From contig CANEAY010000005.1 in NCBI GenBank assembly GCA_947425785.1, positions 1-64,000 on the forward strand: a stretch of 64,000 nucleotides of DNA, in the 5' to 3' direction. This document shows, piece by piece, positions 25,208-34,390 of this stretch. Under the pieces are notes generated by a model that was not told the DNA's origin, made no database searches, and saw only the letters and a program-made list of their open reading frames with translations. How positions within the stretch are numbered: the stretch's first letter is position 1; each line of letters starts with the position of its first letter. The translations under genes were made by a program, and so were the position numbers. Source of the DNA: an uncultured Pseudoflavonifractor sp. Its GTDB lineage: Bacteria; Bacillota; Clostridia; Oscillospirales; Oscillospiraceae.

Positions 25208-25236
25208 TTGCGTCCGGCGCTGAAATCAAGTATAAT
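25208..25236 (+). promoter_or_regulatory. Promoter for cdaA-cdaR
   Basis: TTGCGT at 25208-25213, 17-base spacer, consensus TATAAT at 25231-25236, 41 bases before the cdaA start. Confidence 0.7.
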
Positions 25237-25276
25237 AAATAAGATAGACGGAATATGTCCGAAAGGAGGGAGCAGG

Positions 25277-26167
25277 ATGGAACAGATCGCCGCGGTGGCC
25301 CGGGGGATGGTCTCCAATTTTGGGGTGGTCTCCATCACCGACATCATCGACATCGCCATCATGGCATTCCTCATTTACAAGTTCATCGACCTGATCCGCT
25401 CCACCAGCTCCGGCAAGGTGGCCAAGGGGGTCATCCTGATCCTGGTGGCCCTGGGCCTTTCCAACATTTTCCGGCTCTATACGGTGAATTTCCTTTTGAG
25501 CAAGGCGCTGGAGTACGGCGTTCTGGCGCTGGTCATCCTGTTCCAGCCGGAGCTTCGCAAGCTGTTGGAGCAGGTGGGCAGCAGCAACTTCGGCAAGGTC
25601 TTTTCCAGCCGGCAGGCCGCTCCCGACGAGCTGGACAACGCCATTGCCCAGACGGTGGAGGCCTACACCGCCCTGTCCAAGAGCAAGACCGGCGCCCTGA
25701 TGGTCTTTGAGCGGAAAAATATGCTGGACGACGCCATCCGCACCGGCACCGCCCTGGACACAGTGGTCAACGCCGAGCTTTTGAAGAACATCTTCTGGAA
25801 CAAGGCCCCCCTCCACGACGGGGCGGTCATCGTGCGCAACGGGCGCATCGTGGGCGCCGGCTGTATGCTCCCCATGTCGGGGAATGTGAACCTCTCCCGG
25901 GAGCTGGGTATGCGCCACCGCGCGGGCATCGGCGCCAGCGAGCAGACCGACGCCGTGGTGGCCATCGTCTCCGAGGAGACGGGGTCTATTTCCGTGGCGG
26001 TGGGCGGTATGCTCAAGCGGCATCTGGCCCCGGAGACCCTGGAGCGGCTGCTGCGCAACGAGCTTCTGCCGGAGCGGACGGAGGAGGAGACGCCCTTCAA
26101 CAGGCTGTCCGCCCTGTTCCGGGGAAAAAAGGAGGGACAAGAGAATGGAGAGAACAAAGAAAAATAA
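25277..26167 (+). CDS. cdaA: Diadenylate cyclase CdaA
   Basis: A 296-residue membrane diadenylate cyclase making c-di-AMP from two ATP. About three hydrophobic segments occupy residues 10-95 (including DIIDIAIMAFLIYKFI and ALEYGVLALVILFQPEL), followed by the DAC domain with the catalytic LHDGAVIV and RHRAGIG motifs. ATG 25277 follows AAAGGAGGG and is preferred to an upstream in-frame start that lies before the promoter. Overlaps cdaR by 23 bases. In Bacillus glmM follows cdaR; here it does not. Confidence 0.95.
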   Translation: MEQIAAVARGMVSNFGVVSITDIIDIAIMAFLIYKFIDLIRSTSSGKVAKGVILILVALGLSNIFRLYTVNFLLSKALEYGVLALVILFQPELRKLLEQVGSSNFGKVFSSRQAAPDELDNAIAQTVEAYTALSKSKTGALMVFERKNMLDDAIRTGTALDTVVNAELLKNIFWNKAPLHDGAVIVRNGRIVGAGCMLPMSGNVNLSRELGMRHRAGIGASEQTDAVVAIVSEETGSISVAVGGMLKRHLAPETLERLLRNELLPERTEEETPFNRLSALFRGKKEGQENGENKEK

Positions 26168-27392
26168 GGGCCTCTACATGGTGATCTCCGTTCTCCTGGC
26201 CATCGTGCTCTGGACTTATGTGGGCAACGAGAATCCCAACGAATCCGGCCCTGTGCGCGCCCTGCCGGTGACCTTTACCGGGGTGGAGATGCTGGAGAGC
26301 CGGGGGCTGATGATCACCGAGGGGCTGGAGCAGACGGTGACCCTCAATGTTACCGGCAAGCGCAACGCCTTCCGGCTCCTTTCGCCGGAGACGGTTTCCA
26401 TTACGGTGGATGTGTCCTCCATCCAGCAGCCGGGGCAGTACACCCAGGCTTATCAGGAGTCTTACAGTCTGCCGGGTGGGGTCTCCTCCAGTTCTCTGGT
26501 GGTGACCGAGCGCTATCCCCTCAACGTGACCTTTACCGTGGCCAGGATGGCCACCCGTAGTATCCCCGTCCGGGGGAGCATGACCGGCAGCGTGGCCGAG
26601 GGCTACCAGGCCGGGGAGTTCAGCTTCTCGCCCGCCGCCATCAAGGTCAGCGGGGAGGAGTCGGTGGTCAACCGCATCGATTACGTTCAGGTCACCCTGA
26701 ACCAGGAGGATATGTCGGAGACCTACGACGGCGACCTGCCCTACACCTTTATCAGCTTTACCGGGGAGACCCTTTCGAACATTCAGGTGGAGACCGACGC
26801 GGCGCTGGTGCACACCACGCTGCCCATCGTGAAGCTGAAGGAGGTGCCTCTGACGGTGAATCTGCTCCCCGGCGGCGGCATCAGCGCCGAGGATATTGAG
26901 AAGTACACCAGGTGCACCATCACGCCCAAGTCCATCATGGTCTCCGGCGCGGCGGCGGATCTGGAGCCGCTGAAGGAGATCTCCCTGGGGGACATCGACC
27001 TTGCCAAGGTGCTGGGCACCAACAGCCTGAGCTTTACCATCCCCCTGGCCGCCGAGCTGACCAACGTCAGCGGCGTCAGCGAGGCTACGGTGCAGCTGAA
27101 CATCACCGGCCTCACCACCGCCACCCTGGAGGTGGACAACATTGAGTGCATCCACGCTCCTGAGGGCTATACCGCCGATCCTTTGACCACATCCCGGCAG
27201 GTACAGATCCGCGGCACCCAGGAGGCGGTGTCCACGGTGACGGCATCCCAGCTGCGCATCGTGGCCGACCTGGACAACGCCGTGGCCGCCACCGGCACCC
27301 AGACCATCCCTGTCAAGGTCTATCTGGACGGCAGGAGCGATGTGGGCGTGGTGGGAGACTACAACATTGTGGTCTCCATCAGCAGAGAATAA
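26145..27392 (+). CDS. cdaR: YbbR-domain regulator of diadenylate cyclase (CdaR)
   Basis: A 415-residue protein with one N-terminal membrane helix (GLYMVISVLLAIVLWTYV) and a long extracytoplasmic region of about four YbbR repeats, each of roughly 80-90 residues (for example VTFTGVEMLESRGLMI, VRGSMTGSVAEGY, LPGGGISAEDIEKY and APEGYTADPLTTS). In other Firmicutes CdaR binds CdaA and adjusts c-di-AMP production. It starts within the end of cdaA behind AAAGGAGGG. A stop at 27392 is followed by the RseC-like gene after 15 bases. Confidence 0.9.
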   Translation: MERTKKNKGLYMVISVLLAIVLWTYVGNENPNESGPVRALPVTFTGVEMLESRGLMITEGLEQTVTLNVTGKRNAFRLLSPETVSITVDVSSIQQPGQYTQAYQESYSLPGGVSSSSLVVTERYPLNVTFTVARMATRSIPVRGSMTGSVAEGYQAGEFSFSPAAIKVSGEESVVNRIDYVQVTLNQEDMSETYDGDLPYTFISFTGETLSNIQVETDAALVHTTLPIVKLKEVPLTVNLLPGGGISAEDIEKYTRCTITPKSIMVSGAAADLEPLKEISLGDIDLAKVLGTNSLSFTIPLAAELTNVSGVSEATVQLNITGLTTATLEVDNIECIHAPEGYTADPLTTSRQVQIRGTQEAVSTVTASQLRIVADLDNAVAATGTQTIPVKVYLDGRSDVGVVGDYNIVVSISRE

Positions 27393-27407
27393 GGAGTTAT
27401 CACTGAT

Positions 27408-27833
27408 ATGAGACAGACAGCCCAAGTCATCCGTTCCGTCCGTCCCGGCTATGCCGAGGTGAAAGTCCGCCGCACCTCCGCCTGCGCCAGCGCCCACGCC
27501 TGCGGTTCCTGCGACCACTGCTCCATGATGGAGAATGCGCCGGAGATCGTGGTGGTGGCGGAGAATCCCCACGGGGCGGGGGAAGGGGACACCGTTATCG
27601 TTGAGAGCGCCACCTCCAGCGTGCTGGGGGCGGCGGTGCTCCTTTATATCGTGCCCTTTGTGCTCTTCTTTGCCCTCTACCTGCTGGGGGGCGCCCTGGG
27701 CTGGCCGGAGAGTTCCGCCATCGCCCTGGGGGGCGGCGGCTTTGTTCTGGGCCTGCTGGCCGCCATGGGACTTGACCGCTGGCGGAGGGATCACCGGCCG
27801 GTGCAGTTCAGGATCGTCTCCATCGAGGGGTAA
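27408..27833 (+). CDS. RseC/MucC-like protein (SoxR-reducing system family)
   Basis: A 141-residue membrane protein. The N-terminal domain has a cysteine cluster SACASAHACGSCDHC (four Cys), then a beta-like stretch (VIVESATSS), and two membrane helices (about 78-98 and 103-122) joined by a short turn. This architecture is that of RseC/MucC proteins, which in proteobacteria act with the Rsx (Rnf) electron-transfer complex. No rnf genes are in the window, so the partner is not known. Starts 15 bases after cdaR. Confidence 0.8.
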   Translation: MRQTAQVIRSVRPGYAEVKVRRTSACASAHACGSCDHCSMMENAPEIVVVAENPHGAGEGDTVIVESATSSVLGAAVLLYIVPFVLFFALYLLGGALGWPESSAIALGGGGFVLGLLAAMGLDRWRRDHRPVQFRIVSIEG

Positions 27834-27835
27834 GG

Positions 27836-28711
27836 GTGTTCGGATATGTGAGGGCCCGGGAGGACACCCTCCCGCCCGGCGGGTGGGAGGCCTATCAGGC
27901 GGTCTATTGTGGGTTGTGCCACACCATGGGACGCCGCTACGGAGCCCTCTCCCGGAACTTTCTCAATTACGACTTCGCCTTTTTGGCTATGCTGCTGGCC
28001 CCCGGGGACATGGAAAGTGTCCAGGACTGTCTGCGGTGCCCCCTCCACCCGGTAAAGGGGAAGGCGGTCTGCCCCGGCGGGGATTGGCTGAACACCGCCG
28101 CAGGGGAGAGCGTCATCCTCACCCATTGGAAGCTGCGGGATACGGCGCAGGACGGCGGCTTTGGCGCCAGGTTGGGGGCCAGGGGGCTGGCTCTTGCCTT
28201 AAACCGGGGCTATCAGAGAGCCAGGGCGGAGTTTCCCGATTTTGACGAGACGGCGGCCCGGCTCCTGGCGGAGCTGCGGGGCCTGGAAAGTGAAGGCTGT
28301 CCCTCCATTGACCGGACGGCGGACTGCTTTGCCCGGCTTTTGGCCGCCGCCGCGCCCCGGCAGGGGGAGGAGGCCAGGGCCAGGACGCTGGAACAGCTTC
28401 TCTACCACTTGGGCCGGTGGATCTACCTCATAGATGGGGTGGACGACCTGGAGGAGGACAGAAGGGCGGGCCGGTATAACCCGGTGGCGGCCCGGTTCCC
28501 CCAGTGGACAACGGAGGACAAAGCCTATTTACGGCAGATGATGGATCACTCCCTGGCTTTGGCGGGAGCGGCCTTTCAACTCTTGGAGCCAAACTCCTGG
28601 CACGGCGTGCTGGAAAACATCCTCTACAGCGGGCTTCCCGGTGTGGAGGAGCTGGTCTTTTCCGGACAGTGGCGGGAGTATCAAAAGAGACATAGGAGAA
28701 ACAGCGGATGA
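27836..28711 (+). CDS. DUF5685 family protein
   Basis: A 291-residue protein resembling the DUF5685 family: N-terminal [37 protein letters not shown] with a CxxC pair, and further cysteines near residue 67-82. Near the C-terminus [20 protein letters not shown] resembles the Asp-rich motif of helical prenyl-synthase-like folds, but no activity can be claimed. GTG 27836 gives the family N-terminus behind GAGGGG. Stop overlaps the DnaJ-like gene (ATGA), so the two are probably made together. Confidence 0.7.
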   Translation: MFGYVRAREDTLPPGGWEAYQAVYCGLCHTMGRRYGALSRNFLNYDFAFLAMLLAPGDMESVQDCLRCPLHPVKGKAVCPGGDWLNTAAGESVILTHWKLRDTAQDGGFGARLGARGLALALNRGYQRARAEFPDFDETAARLLAELRGLESEGCPSIDRTADCFARLLAAAAPRQGEEARARTLEQLLYHLGRWIYLIDGVDDLEEDRRAGRYNPVAARFPQWTTEDKAYLRQMMDHSLALAGAAFQLLEPNSWHGVLENILYSGLPGVEELVFSGQWREYQKRHRRNSG

Positions 28712-29319
28712 ATGATCCCTACAGTGTACTGGGGGTAGACCCCAGCGCCAGCGACGAGGAGGTCAAGCGGGCCTACCGGGAGCTGGCCCGGAAGTACCAC
28801 CCGGACAACTATCAGAATAACCCGTTGGCGGACTTGGCCGAGGAGAAGATGAAGGAGATCAACGAGGCCTACGACGCTATCACCCGAAGCCGCTCCGGCT
28901 CCGGGTCGTCTGCCGGATACGGCGGCGGGGCCCAGGGCCAGTATCAGAGCCAGTACCAGTACGGCCAGCAGCGGCAGACCAGCGGCGATCCCCTCTTTGC
29001 CCAGGTGCGCCAGTGCATCAACATCGGCGACCTGAACCGGGCGGAACAGCTTTTGCGCTCCGCCCCCCAGCAGACCGCCGAGTGGCACTTTCTCACTGGC
29101 TATATCGCCTATCAAAAGGGCTGGCTGGACGAGGCCACCCAGCATTTTCGGACGGCCTGCACCATGGAGCCGGGGAACGCGGAGTACCGCCAGGCCCTGT
29201 CCATGATCCAGCAGGGCGGGATATACCGGCCCGCCGGATACGGTTCCGCCGGCTGTGATCCCTGTACCACATACCTCTGCTTTAGTATGTGCACCCCCTG
29301 GGGCGGGCCCTGCTGCTGA
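28708..29319 (+). CDS. DnaJ-domain protein with Cys-rich C-terminus
   Basis: A 203-residue J-domain protein. Residues 1-65 form the J domain with the HPD motif in [14 protein letters not shown], implying recruitment of a DnaK. A Gly/Ser/Gln/Tyr-rich linker (about 65-95) is followed by a helical, TPR-like segment ([28 protein letters not shown]) and a short C-terminus containing six cysteines ([14 protein letters not shown] then PCC). It lacks the DnaJ zinc finger and substrate domain, so it is a specialised co-chaperone. Translationally coupled to the DUF5685 gene. Confidence 0.85.
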   Translation: MNDPYSVLGVDPSASDEEVKRAYRELARKYHPDNYQNNPLADLAEEKMKEINEAYDAITRSRSGSGSSAGYGGGAQGQYQSQYQYGQQRQTSGDPLFAQVRQCINIGDLNRAEQLLRSAPQQTAEWHFLTGYIAYQKGWLDEATQHFRTACTMEPGNAEYRQALSMIQQGGIYRPAGYGSAGCDPCTTYLCFSMCTPWGGPCC

Positions 29320-29355
29320 CAGAAAAACCAGTGAAACGGAAGGGAAGCGGTATCC

Positions 29356-30243
29356 GTGGTAAAAAGTATGACCGGCTACGGCCGGGGAGAGGCGACAGGG
29401 GACGGGCTCACCATCACGGTGGAGCTGCGTTCGGTGAATAACCGCTATCTGGACTGTTCCGTAAAGATGCCCAGGGCCTATATCTTCGCGGAGAACAGCC
29501 TGAAGGAGCGGGTGCAGGCCCGGGTGGGCCGGGGCAAGGTGGATCTCTTTGTGGGCGCCGTCCACACGGCCGGGGACGACCTGGCGGTGACGGTGAACGA
29601 GCCCCTGGCCAGAGCCTACATGGACGCCCTGGGAACCCTTGGCGCTCTGGGGGCCGGATCACCAATACGGCGGGAATACTCCGTCACAGACCTGGCCCGG
29701 TTCCCCGACGTGCTCACGGTGGAGAAAAAGGAAGAGGACGCAGAGGGTGTAAAGGCCTTGCTTTTGCGGGCTTTGGACGCCGCTCTGGACGACTTTGACA
29801 CCATGCGGGAGAGGGAGGGGGCCAAGCTGGCCGAGGATATCCTGGGCCGGGCGGAGACCATCTCCCAGCTCACCGGCAAGGTGGAGGAGCGGGCCCCTGT
29901 GCTGGCCGGGGAATACCGGGCCAGGCTCACCGCCAAGCTCCAGGAGGTGCTGGGGAACACCCAGATCGACGAGAACCGCATCCTCACCGAGGCGGCCATC
30001 TATGCCGACAAGGTGGCGGTGGACGAGGAGACCGTCCGGCTGCGCAGCCACCTGTCCCAGCTCCACCAGATGCTGGAGCAGGGCGGGGCCGTGGGACGGA
30101 AGCTGGACTTCCTCATCCAGGAGTTCAACCGGGAAGCCAACACCATCGGCTCCAAGTGCAATGACACGGAGCTTGCCCGGGTGGTGGTGGACATCAAGGC
30201 GGAGATCGAGAAGATACGGGAACAGGTACAAAATCTGGAGTGA
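29356..30243 (+). CDS. YicC family endoribonuclease-like protein
   Basis: A 295-residue YicC/YloC family protein. The N-terminus [22 protein letters not shown] and the C-terminal [24 protein letters not shown] are highly characteristic. Relatives have been reported to act as endoribonucleases in RNA turnover. GTG 29356 is chosen as it places SMTGYG at the N-terminus behind a GGAAGGGA site. As in B. subtilis (yloC), it stands just before remA and gmk. Confidence 0.92.
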   Translation: MVKSMTGYGRGEATGDGLTITVELRSVNNRYLDCSVKMPRAYIFAENSLKERVQARVGRGKVDLFVGAVHTAGDDLAVTVNEPLARAYMDALGTLGALGAGSPIRREYSVTDLARFPDVLTVEKKEEDAEGVKALLLRALDAALDDFDTMREREGAKLAEDILGRAETISQLTGKVEERAPVLAGEYRARLTAKLQEVLGNTQIDENRILTEAAIYADKVAVDEETVRLRSHLSQLHQMLEQGGAVGRKLDFLIQEFNREANTIGSKCNDTELARVVVDIKAEIEKIREQVQNLE

Positions 30244-30259
30244 TGGGAGGGGGACGGCT

Positions 30260-30526
30260 TTGAAGCTGATCAATGTGGGCTTTGGAAGCATGGTCTCCGC
30301 CCAGAGGCTCATCGCTGTGGTGGGGCCGGACTCCGCCCCCATCAAGCGGATGATACAGGAGGCCAGGGACGCCGGGAACCTCATCGACGCCACCTATGGA
30401 AGAAAGACCAAGGCTGTGCTCATTATGGACTCTGACCATGTGGTGCTCTCCGCACTCCAGCCGGAGAGCGTGGCGGCCCGGGTGAGCGGCGGGGAAGTTG
30501 AAAAGGACGAGGAGGAAGAGACATGA
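30260..30526 (+). CDS. remA: Extracellular matrix regulator RemA (DUF370)
   Basis: An 88-residue DNA-binding protein of the RemA/DUF370 family, which in B. subtilis activates matrix and osmoprotection genes. The core [28 protein letters not shown] and [24 protein letters not shown] match well. TTG 30260 is the start: it lies 8 bases after GGGAGGGGG and gives the standard MKLINVG N-terminus. The acidic tail ends in a TGA overlapping the gmk ATG. Confidence 0.93.
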   Translation: MKLINVGFGSMVSAQRLIAVVGPDSAPIKRMIQEARDAGNLIDATYGRKTKAVLIMDSDHVVLSALQPESVAARVSGGEVEKDEEEET

Positions 30527-31131
30527 CGCCAAAGAGACGGCAGGGACAGCTCATCGTGCTCTCCGGCCCTTCCGGGGTGGGAAAGTCCACGGTGATCTCG
30601 GAACTGCTCAGTGAGCGGCCCGACATCTATTTCTCCATCTCCTTTACCACCCGCCAGCCCAGGGTGGGGGAGGAGGACGGCGTGAACTACAACTTTGTGT
30701 CCAAAGAGACCTTTGAGGGGATGATCGCCCGGGATGAGTTTTTGGAGCACGCCCGGTACGTGGATAACTACTACGGCACCTCCCTGAAGGTCATCCGGGA
30801 GAAGATCGAGGCGGGCGTCGATGTTCTGCTGGATATCGAGGTACAGGGCGCCGCCAAGGTGAAGGAAAAGTGCCCCGACGCGGTCTTTATTTTCATCATG
30901 CCCCCCTCCTTTGAAGAGCTGTCCCGGCGGCTCCACGGCCGCAACACCGACAGCGAGGAGGTCATTGAGGGGCGGCTCCAAAAGGCCCGGGAGGAGTGCA
31001 AGCAGATCCCCAACTATGACTTTTTGGTGGTCAATGATAAGGTATCCGACGCCGCGGCCCAGATCATTTCCATTCTGGTGGCCGAGGGCTGCAGGACAAA
31101 ATATTGCATGGATATGTTGGAAGGAGTTTGA
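30523..31131 (+). CDS. gmk: Guanylate kinase
   Basis: A 202-residue GMP kinase. Walker A is [40 protein letters not shown] is the GMP-binding region, followed by [26 protein letters not shown]. Length standard. ATGA overlap with remA. The next gene, rpoZ, starts six bases after the stop, giving the conserved remA-gmk-rpoZ order. Confidence 0.97.
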   Translation: MTPKRRQGQLIVLSGPSGVGKSTVISELLSERPDIYFSISFTTRQPRVGEEDGVNYNFVSKETFEGMIARDEFLEHARYVDNYYGTSLKVIREKIEAGVDVLLDIEVQGAAKVKEKCPDAVFIFIMPPSFEELSRRLHGRNTDSEEVIEGRLQKAREECKQIPNYDFLVVNDKVSDAAAQIISILVAEGCRTKYCMDMLEGV

Positions 31132-31137
31132 AGCAAA

Positions 31138-31332
31138 ATGAATCTCTACCCTATGGATAAGCTCTTGAAGGATGTGCCCAGCCGCTACATGCTGGTCAAC
31201 GTGGTGGCCCACCGGGCCCGCCAGATCGCCAGCACGGCGGAGGATGAGGGGTATCCCCTGGAGGAAAAGCCGGTGACCCTGGCCCTCAACGAGGTGGCCG
31301 AGGGACGGCTGGAGCTGAAGGAAGAAGCGTAA
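31138..31332 (+). CDS. rpoZ: RNA polymerase omega subunit
   Basis: A 64-residue omega subunit, which aids RNA polymerase assembly. The segment SRYMLVNVVAHRARQIAS corresponds to the conserved RPB6-like fold (R..LV..VAKRARQI), and VTLALNEVAEGRLEL follows. Size is normal for Firmicutes. It ends the remA-gmk-rpoZ unit; a strong terminator begins at the stop codon. Confidence 0.95.
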   Translation: MNLYPMDKLLKDVPSRYMLVNVVAHRARQIASTAEDEGYPLEEKPVTLALNEVAEGRLELKEEA

Positions 31333-31373
31333 AAAAGGCAAGCGCCGGACTTCGGTCTGGGCGCTTGCCTTTT
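31333..31373 (+). terminator. Strong intrinsic terminator after rpoZ
   Basis: A 14-bp perfect stem (31333-31346 with 31360-31373) topped by a further 4-bp stem closed by a TTCG loop (31347-31358), ending in TTTT. Confidence 0.93.
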
Positions 31374-31406
31374 CCTGGAGAGAGGTTGGGAAAGGGGGAC
31401 GCCGGA

Positions 31407-33875
31407 ATGAGCCTTGCCAAAATCGCCCTGTCGGCGGCCACCTTTGCCATCGACAGGCCCTATGACTATCTTATCCCCGCCGAGATGGAGGGGATGGCGC
31501 CCGGCGTCCGGGTCATTGTGCCCTTTGGGCCGGGGAACCGGCGCACCGAGGGGCTGGTGCTGGCGGTGGAAGAGGCTTTGCCGCCGGACAAGCCCCTGAA
31601 GTCCATCCTGACCCGGCTGGACGAGGAGCCGGTGCTGGACGAGGAGGGCATCCGCCTGGCCCTCTGGATGCGGGAGCGGTGGTTCTGCACCGTCTATGAC
31701 GCCGCCAGGGCCATGCTTCCGGCGGGGCTTTACTACGCCCTTCAGGACTGCTACCGGCTCGCCGACGGCGTGGAGAAGGAGGCGGCTTTGGAGGCCGCAG
31801 GCCGCTCCCGCAACGAGCAGAAGGTCGTGGAGCTGGTGTCCCAGCGGGCGGGGGGCATGGAGGTGGGGCTTATCCGGGAGGCCTTTGGGGCAAAAGACCC
31901 CGGCCCGGCCCTTCACTCGCTGGAGGACAAGGGGGTGCTGACACGCACCACCAGCGCCTCCCGGGGCGTTGGCGACAAGCGGGAGAAGTGGGTCTCTCTG
32001 GCCCTGCCGCCGGAGGAGGCCCTGGCCCAGGTGGCCACCAAGCGGAAGACCGGCCCCCTGCGCTATGCCGTGGTGGAGCTTTTGGCCGGGATCGGTGAGG
32101 CCTCTGCCAAGGAGGTCTGCTACTTTACCGGCGCGGCCAACGCCACACTGCGCTCCCTGGAAAAGAGCGGCCTTATCCTGATGGAGGAGCGGGAGGCGTT
32201 CCGCACCCCCACGCCCCGGTCTGTGCCCACTGCCGGGCCTATCGTGCTCAACGAAGAGCAGGAGGCGGCCTTCCAGGGGCTGAACGCTATGGCGGGGCAG
32301 GAGGCCGCCGGGGTGGCCCTTCTCTACGGCGTTACGGGAAGCGGCAAGACCCAGGTCTATCTGCGGCTTATCCAGGAGCAGCGCAAGGTTGGAAAAACCG
32401 CCCTGGTGCTGGTGCCGGAAATCGCGCTGACACCCCAACTCATGGCCATCTTCACCGCCCATTTTGGGGAGGAGGTGGCGGTGCTCCACAGCTCTTTGCC
32501 CGCGGGGGAGCGGTATGACGAGTGGAAGCGGGCGCGCGCCGGGAAGGCCAAGGTGGTCATCGGTACCCGGTCTGCCGTGTTCGCGCCCCTGAAGGACTTG
32601 GGACTCATCATTTTGGATGAGGAGCAGGAGGGGAGCTACAAGTCGGAGAATGTGCCCCGGTACCACGCCAGGGAGGTGGCCAAGTTCCGGGCACAGCGGG
32701 GGAAGGCCCTGCTGGTGCTGGGCTCCGCCACCCCTTCGGTGGAGACCATGTACCACGCCAGGGCGGGGGATTACCGGCTTTTCACCCTGACACACCGCTA
32801 CAATGAGCGGATGCTGCCCCAGGTATTCCTGGCGGATATGAAGGAGGAGCTGCGGGCGGGGAACCCCTCGCCTTTGAGCCTCCCCCTTATCCAGGCACTG
32901 GAGGAGAATATCGGCCGGGGGGAGCAGAGCATCCTGTTCCTCAACCGGCGGGGCTCCAGCCCTATGGCCACCTGTGTACAGTGCGGCCAGACCCCCAGCT
33001 GTCCCAGGTGCTCCGCTTATCTCACCTACCACTCCGCCAACCGGCGGCTCATGTGCCACCACTGCGGGCACTCGGAGCCGCTGCCCGACGCCTGCCCGGA
33101 GTGCGGCGGGGCGCTGGAGTTCGTAGGGGCAGGCACCCAGCGGGTGGAGGAGGCCCTCCATGAGCGGTTCCCCGGCGTGGAGGTCATGCGCATGGACGCG
33201 GACACCATCACCGCCGGACGCTCCCACGAGAAGCTCCTTGCCCGGTTCCGGGAGGAGAAGATCCCTGTTCTGGTGGGGACGCAGATGGTGGCCAAGGGCC
33301 TGGATTTTGAGAATGTCACGCTGGTGGGGGTCATCTCCGCCGACCAGGGGCTCTACATCGACGACTACCGGGCGGGGGAGCGAACCTTCTCCCTCATTAC
33401 CCAGGTGGTGGGCCGGGCAGGCCGGGGAAGCAAGGAGGGAAGGGCTGTCATCCAGACCTTCACTCCGGAAAATGACCTGATATTGGCCGCAGCCCGCCAG
33501 GATTACGACCACTTTTACGAGCAGGAAATCGGGCTGCGGCGGCTTCGGGGCTGTCCGCCCTTTGCGTCCCTCTTTGTGGTGACCGTCTCTGCCCCGGAGG
33601 AGCACCAGGCGCTGCGGGTGTGTGCCTTTCTGCGCAATACGCTGTTGGGGTGGCTGGGGAGCGACGCTTACCGGGACATTGCCTGTCAGGTGTTGGGGCC
33701 TGCTCCTGCCGCCATCACCAAGCTCAACAACCGCTACCGCTACCGGCTGACCTTGATGGCCCGGAACAGCCGGAGCGTTCGGACGCTGGTGGCCCATCTG
33801 GTGCGCTGTGCCCAGGCGGATAAGAACAACCGGGGGGTGTCGGTCACCGCCGACGTAGACCCCATGAACGGATAG
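31407..33875 (+). CDS. priA: Primosomal protein N' (replication restart helicase PriA)
   Basis: An 822-residue helicase that restarts stalled forks. In order: 3' DNA-binding domain (ATFAIDRPYDYLIP), winged helix, helicase lobe 1 with Walker A YGVTGSGKTQVYL (near residue 310), zinc-binding insertion with four CxxC pairs (CVQCGQ, CPRC, CHHCG, CPECG, near 525-565), lobe 2 and C-terminal domain. Motif II reads DEEQ rather than the usual DEEH (32616-32627). ATG 31407 follows AAAGGGGG. coaBC, which precedes priA in B. subtilis, is absent. Confidence 0.95.
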   Translation: MSLAKIALSAATFAIDRPYDYLIPAEMEGMAPGVRVIVPFGPGNRRTEGLVLAVEEALPPDKPLKSILTRLDEEPVLDEEGIRLALWMRERWFCTVYDAARAMLPAGLYYALQDCYRLADGVEKEAALEAAGRSRNEQKVVELVSQRAGGMEVGLIREAFGAKDPGPALHSLEDKGVLTRTTSASRGVGDKREKWVSLALPPEEALAQVATKRKTGPLRYAVVELLAGIGEASAKEVCYFTGAANATLRSLEKSGLILMEEREAFRTPTPRSVPTAGPIVLNEEQEAAFQGLNAMAGQEAAGVALLYGVTGSGKTQVYLRLIQEQRKVGKTALVLVPEIALTPQLMAIFTAHFGEEVAVLHSSLPAGERYDEWKRARAGKAKVVIGTRSAVFAPLKDLGLIILDEEQEGSYKSENVPRYHAREVAKFRAQRGKALLVLGSATPSVETMYHARAGDYRLFTLTHRYNERMLPQVFLADMKEELRAGNPSPLSLPLIQALEENIGRGEQSILFLNRRGSSPMATCVQCGQTPSCPRCSAYLTYHSANRRLMCHHCGHSEPLPDACPECGGALEFVGAGTQRVEEALHERFPGVEVMRMDADTITAGRSHEKLLARFREEKIPVLVGTQMVAKGLDFENVTLVGVISADQGLYIDDYRAGERTFSLITQVVGRAGRGSKEGRAVIQTFTPENDLILAAARQDYDHFYEQEIGLRRLRGCPPFASLFVVTVSAPEEHQALRVCAFLRNTLLGWLGSDAYRDIACQVLGPAPAAITKLNNRYRYRLTLMARNSRSVRTLVAHLVRCAQADKNNRGVSVTADVDPMNG

Positions 33876-33890
33876 GAAAGGGAGAGAAGT

Positions 33891-34388
33891 ATGGCCATTC
33901 GAGAAATTTTGACGGATAAGGATCCTGTTCTCCATAAAAAGTGCCACCCGGTGACCCAGTTTGACGAGAAGCTGTGGTCTTTGCTGGAGGATATGCGGGA
34001 CACTTTGGCCGACGCCAATGGCGCCGGTCTTGCCGCGCCCCAGATCGGCATCCTGCGCCGGGTCGTGGTGGTTGTGGACGCCAACGACGAGATGCTGGAG
34101 CTGGTGAATCCGGAGCTGGTGAGCCAGGACGGAGAGCAGGACGGCCTGGAGGGTTGTCTCTCCGTACCCGGGATGTGGGGCTATGTGAAGCGGCCCATGC
34201 ACGCCGTGGTGAAGGCCCAGGATCGGAAGGGGAAGTGGTTCGAGGCCGAGGGGGAGGAGATCGTGGCCAGGTGCTTCTGCCATGAGCTGGAGCACCTGGA
34301 CGGCCACGTCTTTACCGAGCACGCCGACAAGCTCTACACCGCCGACGAGCTGGATCGCCTTCTGGCGGAAGAGGAAGGGAAGGGCTGA
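33891..34388 (+). CDS. def: Peptide deformylase
   Basis: A 165-residue metalloenzyme that removes the N-formyl group from new proteins. All three motifs are present: GAGLAAPQIG, EGCLSVPGMWG with the metal-binding Cys, and HELEHLDGHVF with HExxH. Start ATG 33891 follows AAAGGGAGAG. It is immediately upstream of fmt, pairing the enzyme that adds the formyl group with the one that removes it. Confidence 0.97.
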   Translation: MAIREILTDKDPVLHKKCHPVTQFDEKLWSLLEDMRDTLADANGAGLAAPQIGILRRVVVVVDANDEMLELVNPELVSQDGEQDGLEGCLSVPGMWGYVKRPMHAVVKAQDRKGKWFEAEGEEIVARCFCHELEHLDGHVFTEHADKLYTADELDRLLAEEEGKG

Positions 34389-34390
34389 CC

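Noticed and set aside
31185-34322. A 1045-codon minus-strand open frame opposite priA and def
   Set aside because: Antisense shadow of priA, whose helicase motifs and zinc fingers are clear. The antisense translation has no recognisable domain.
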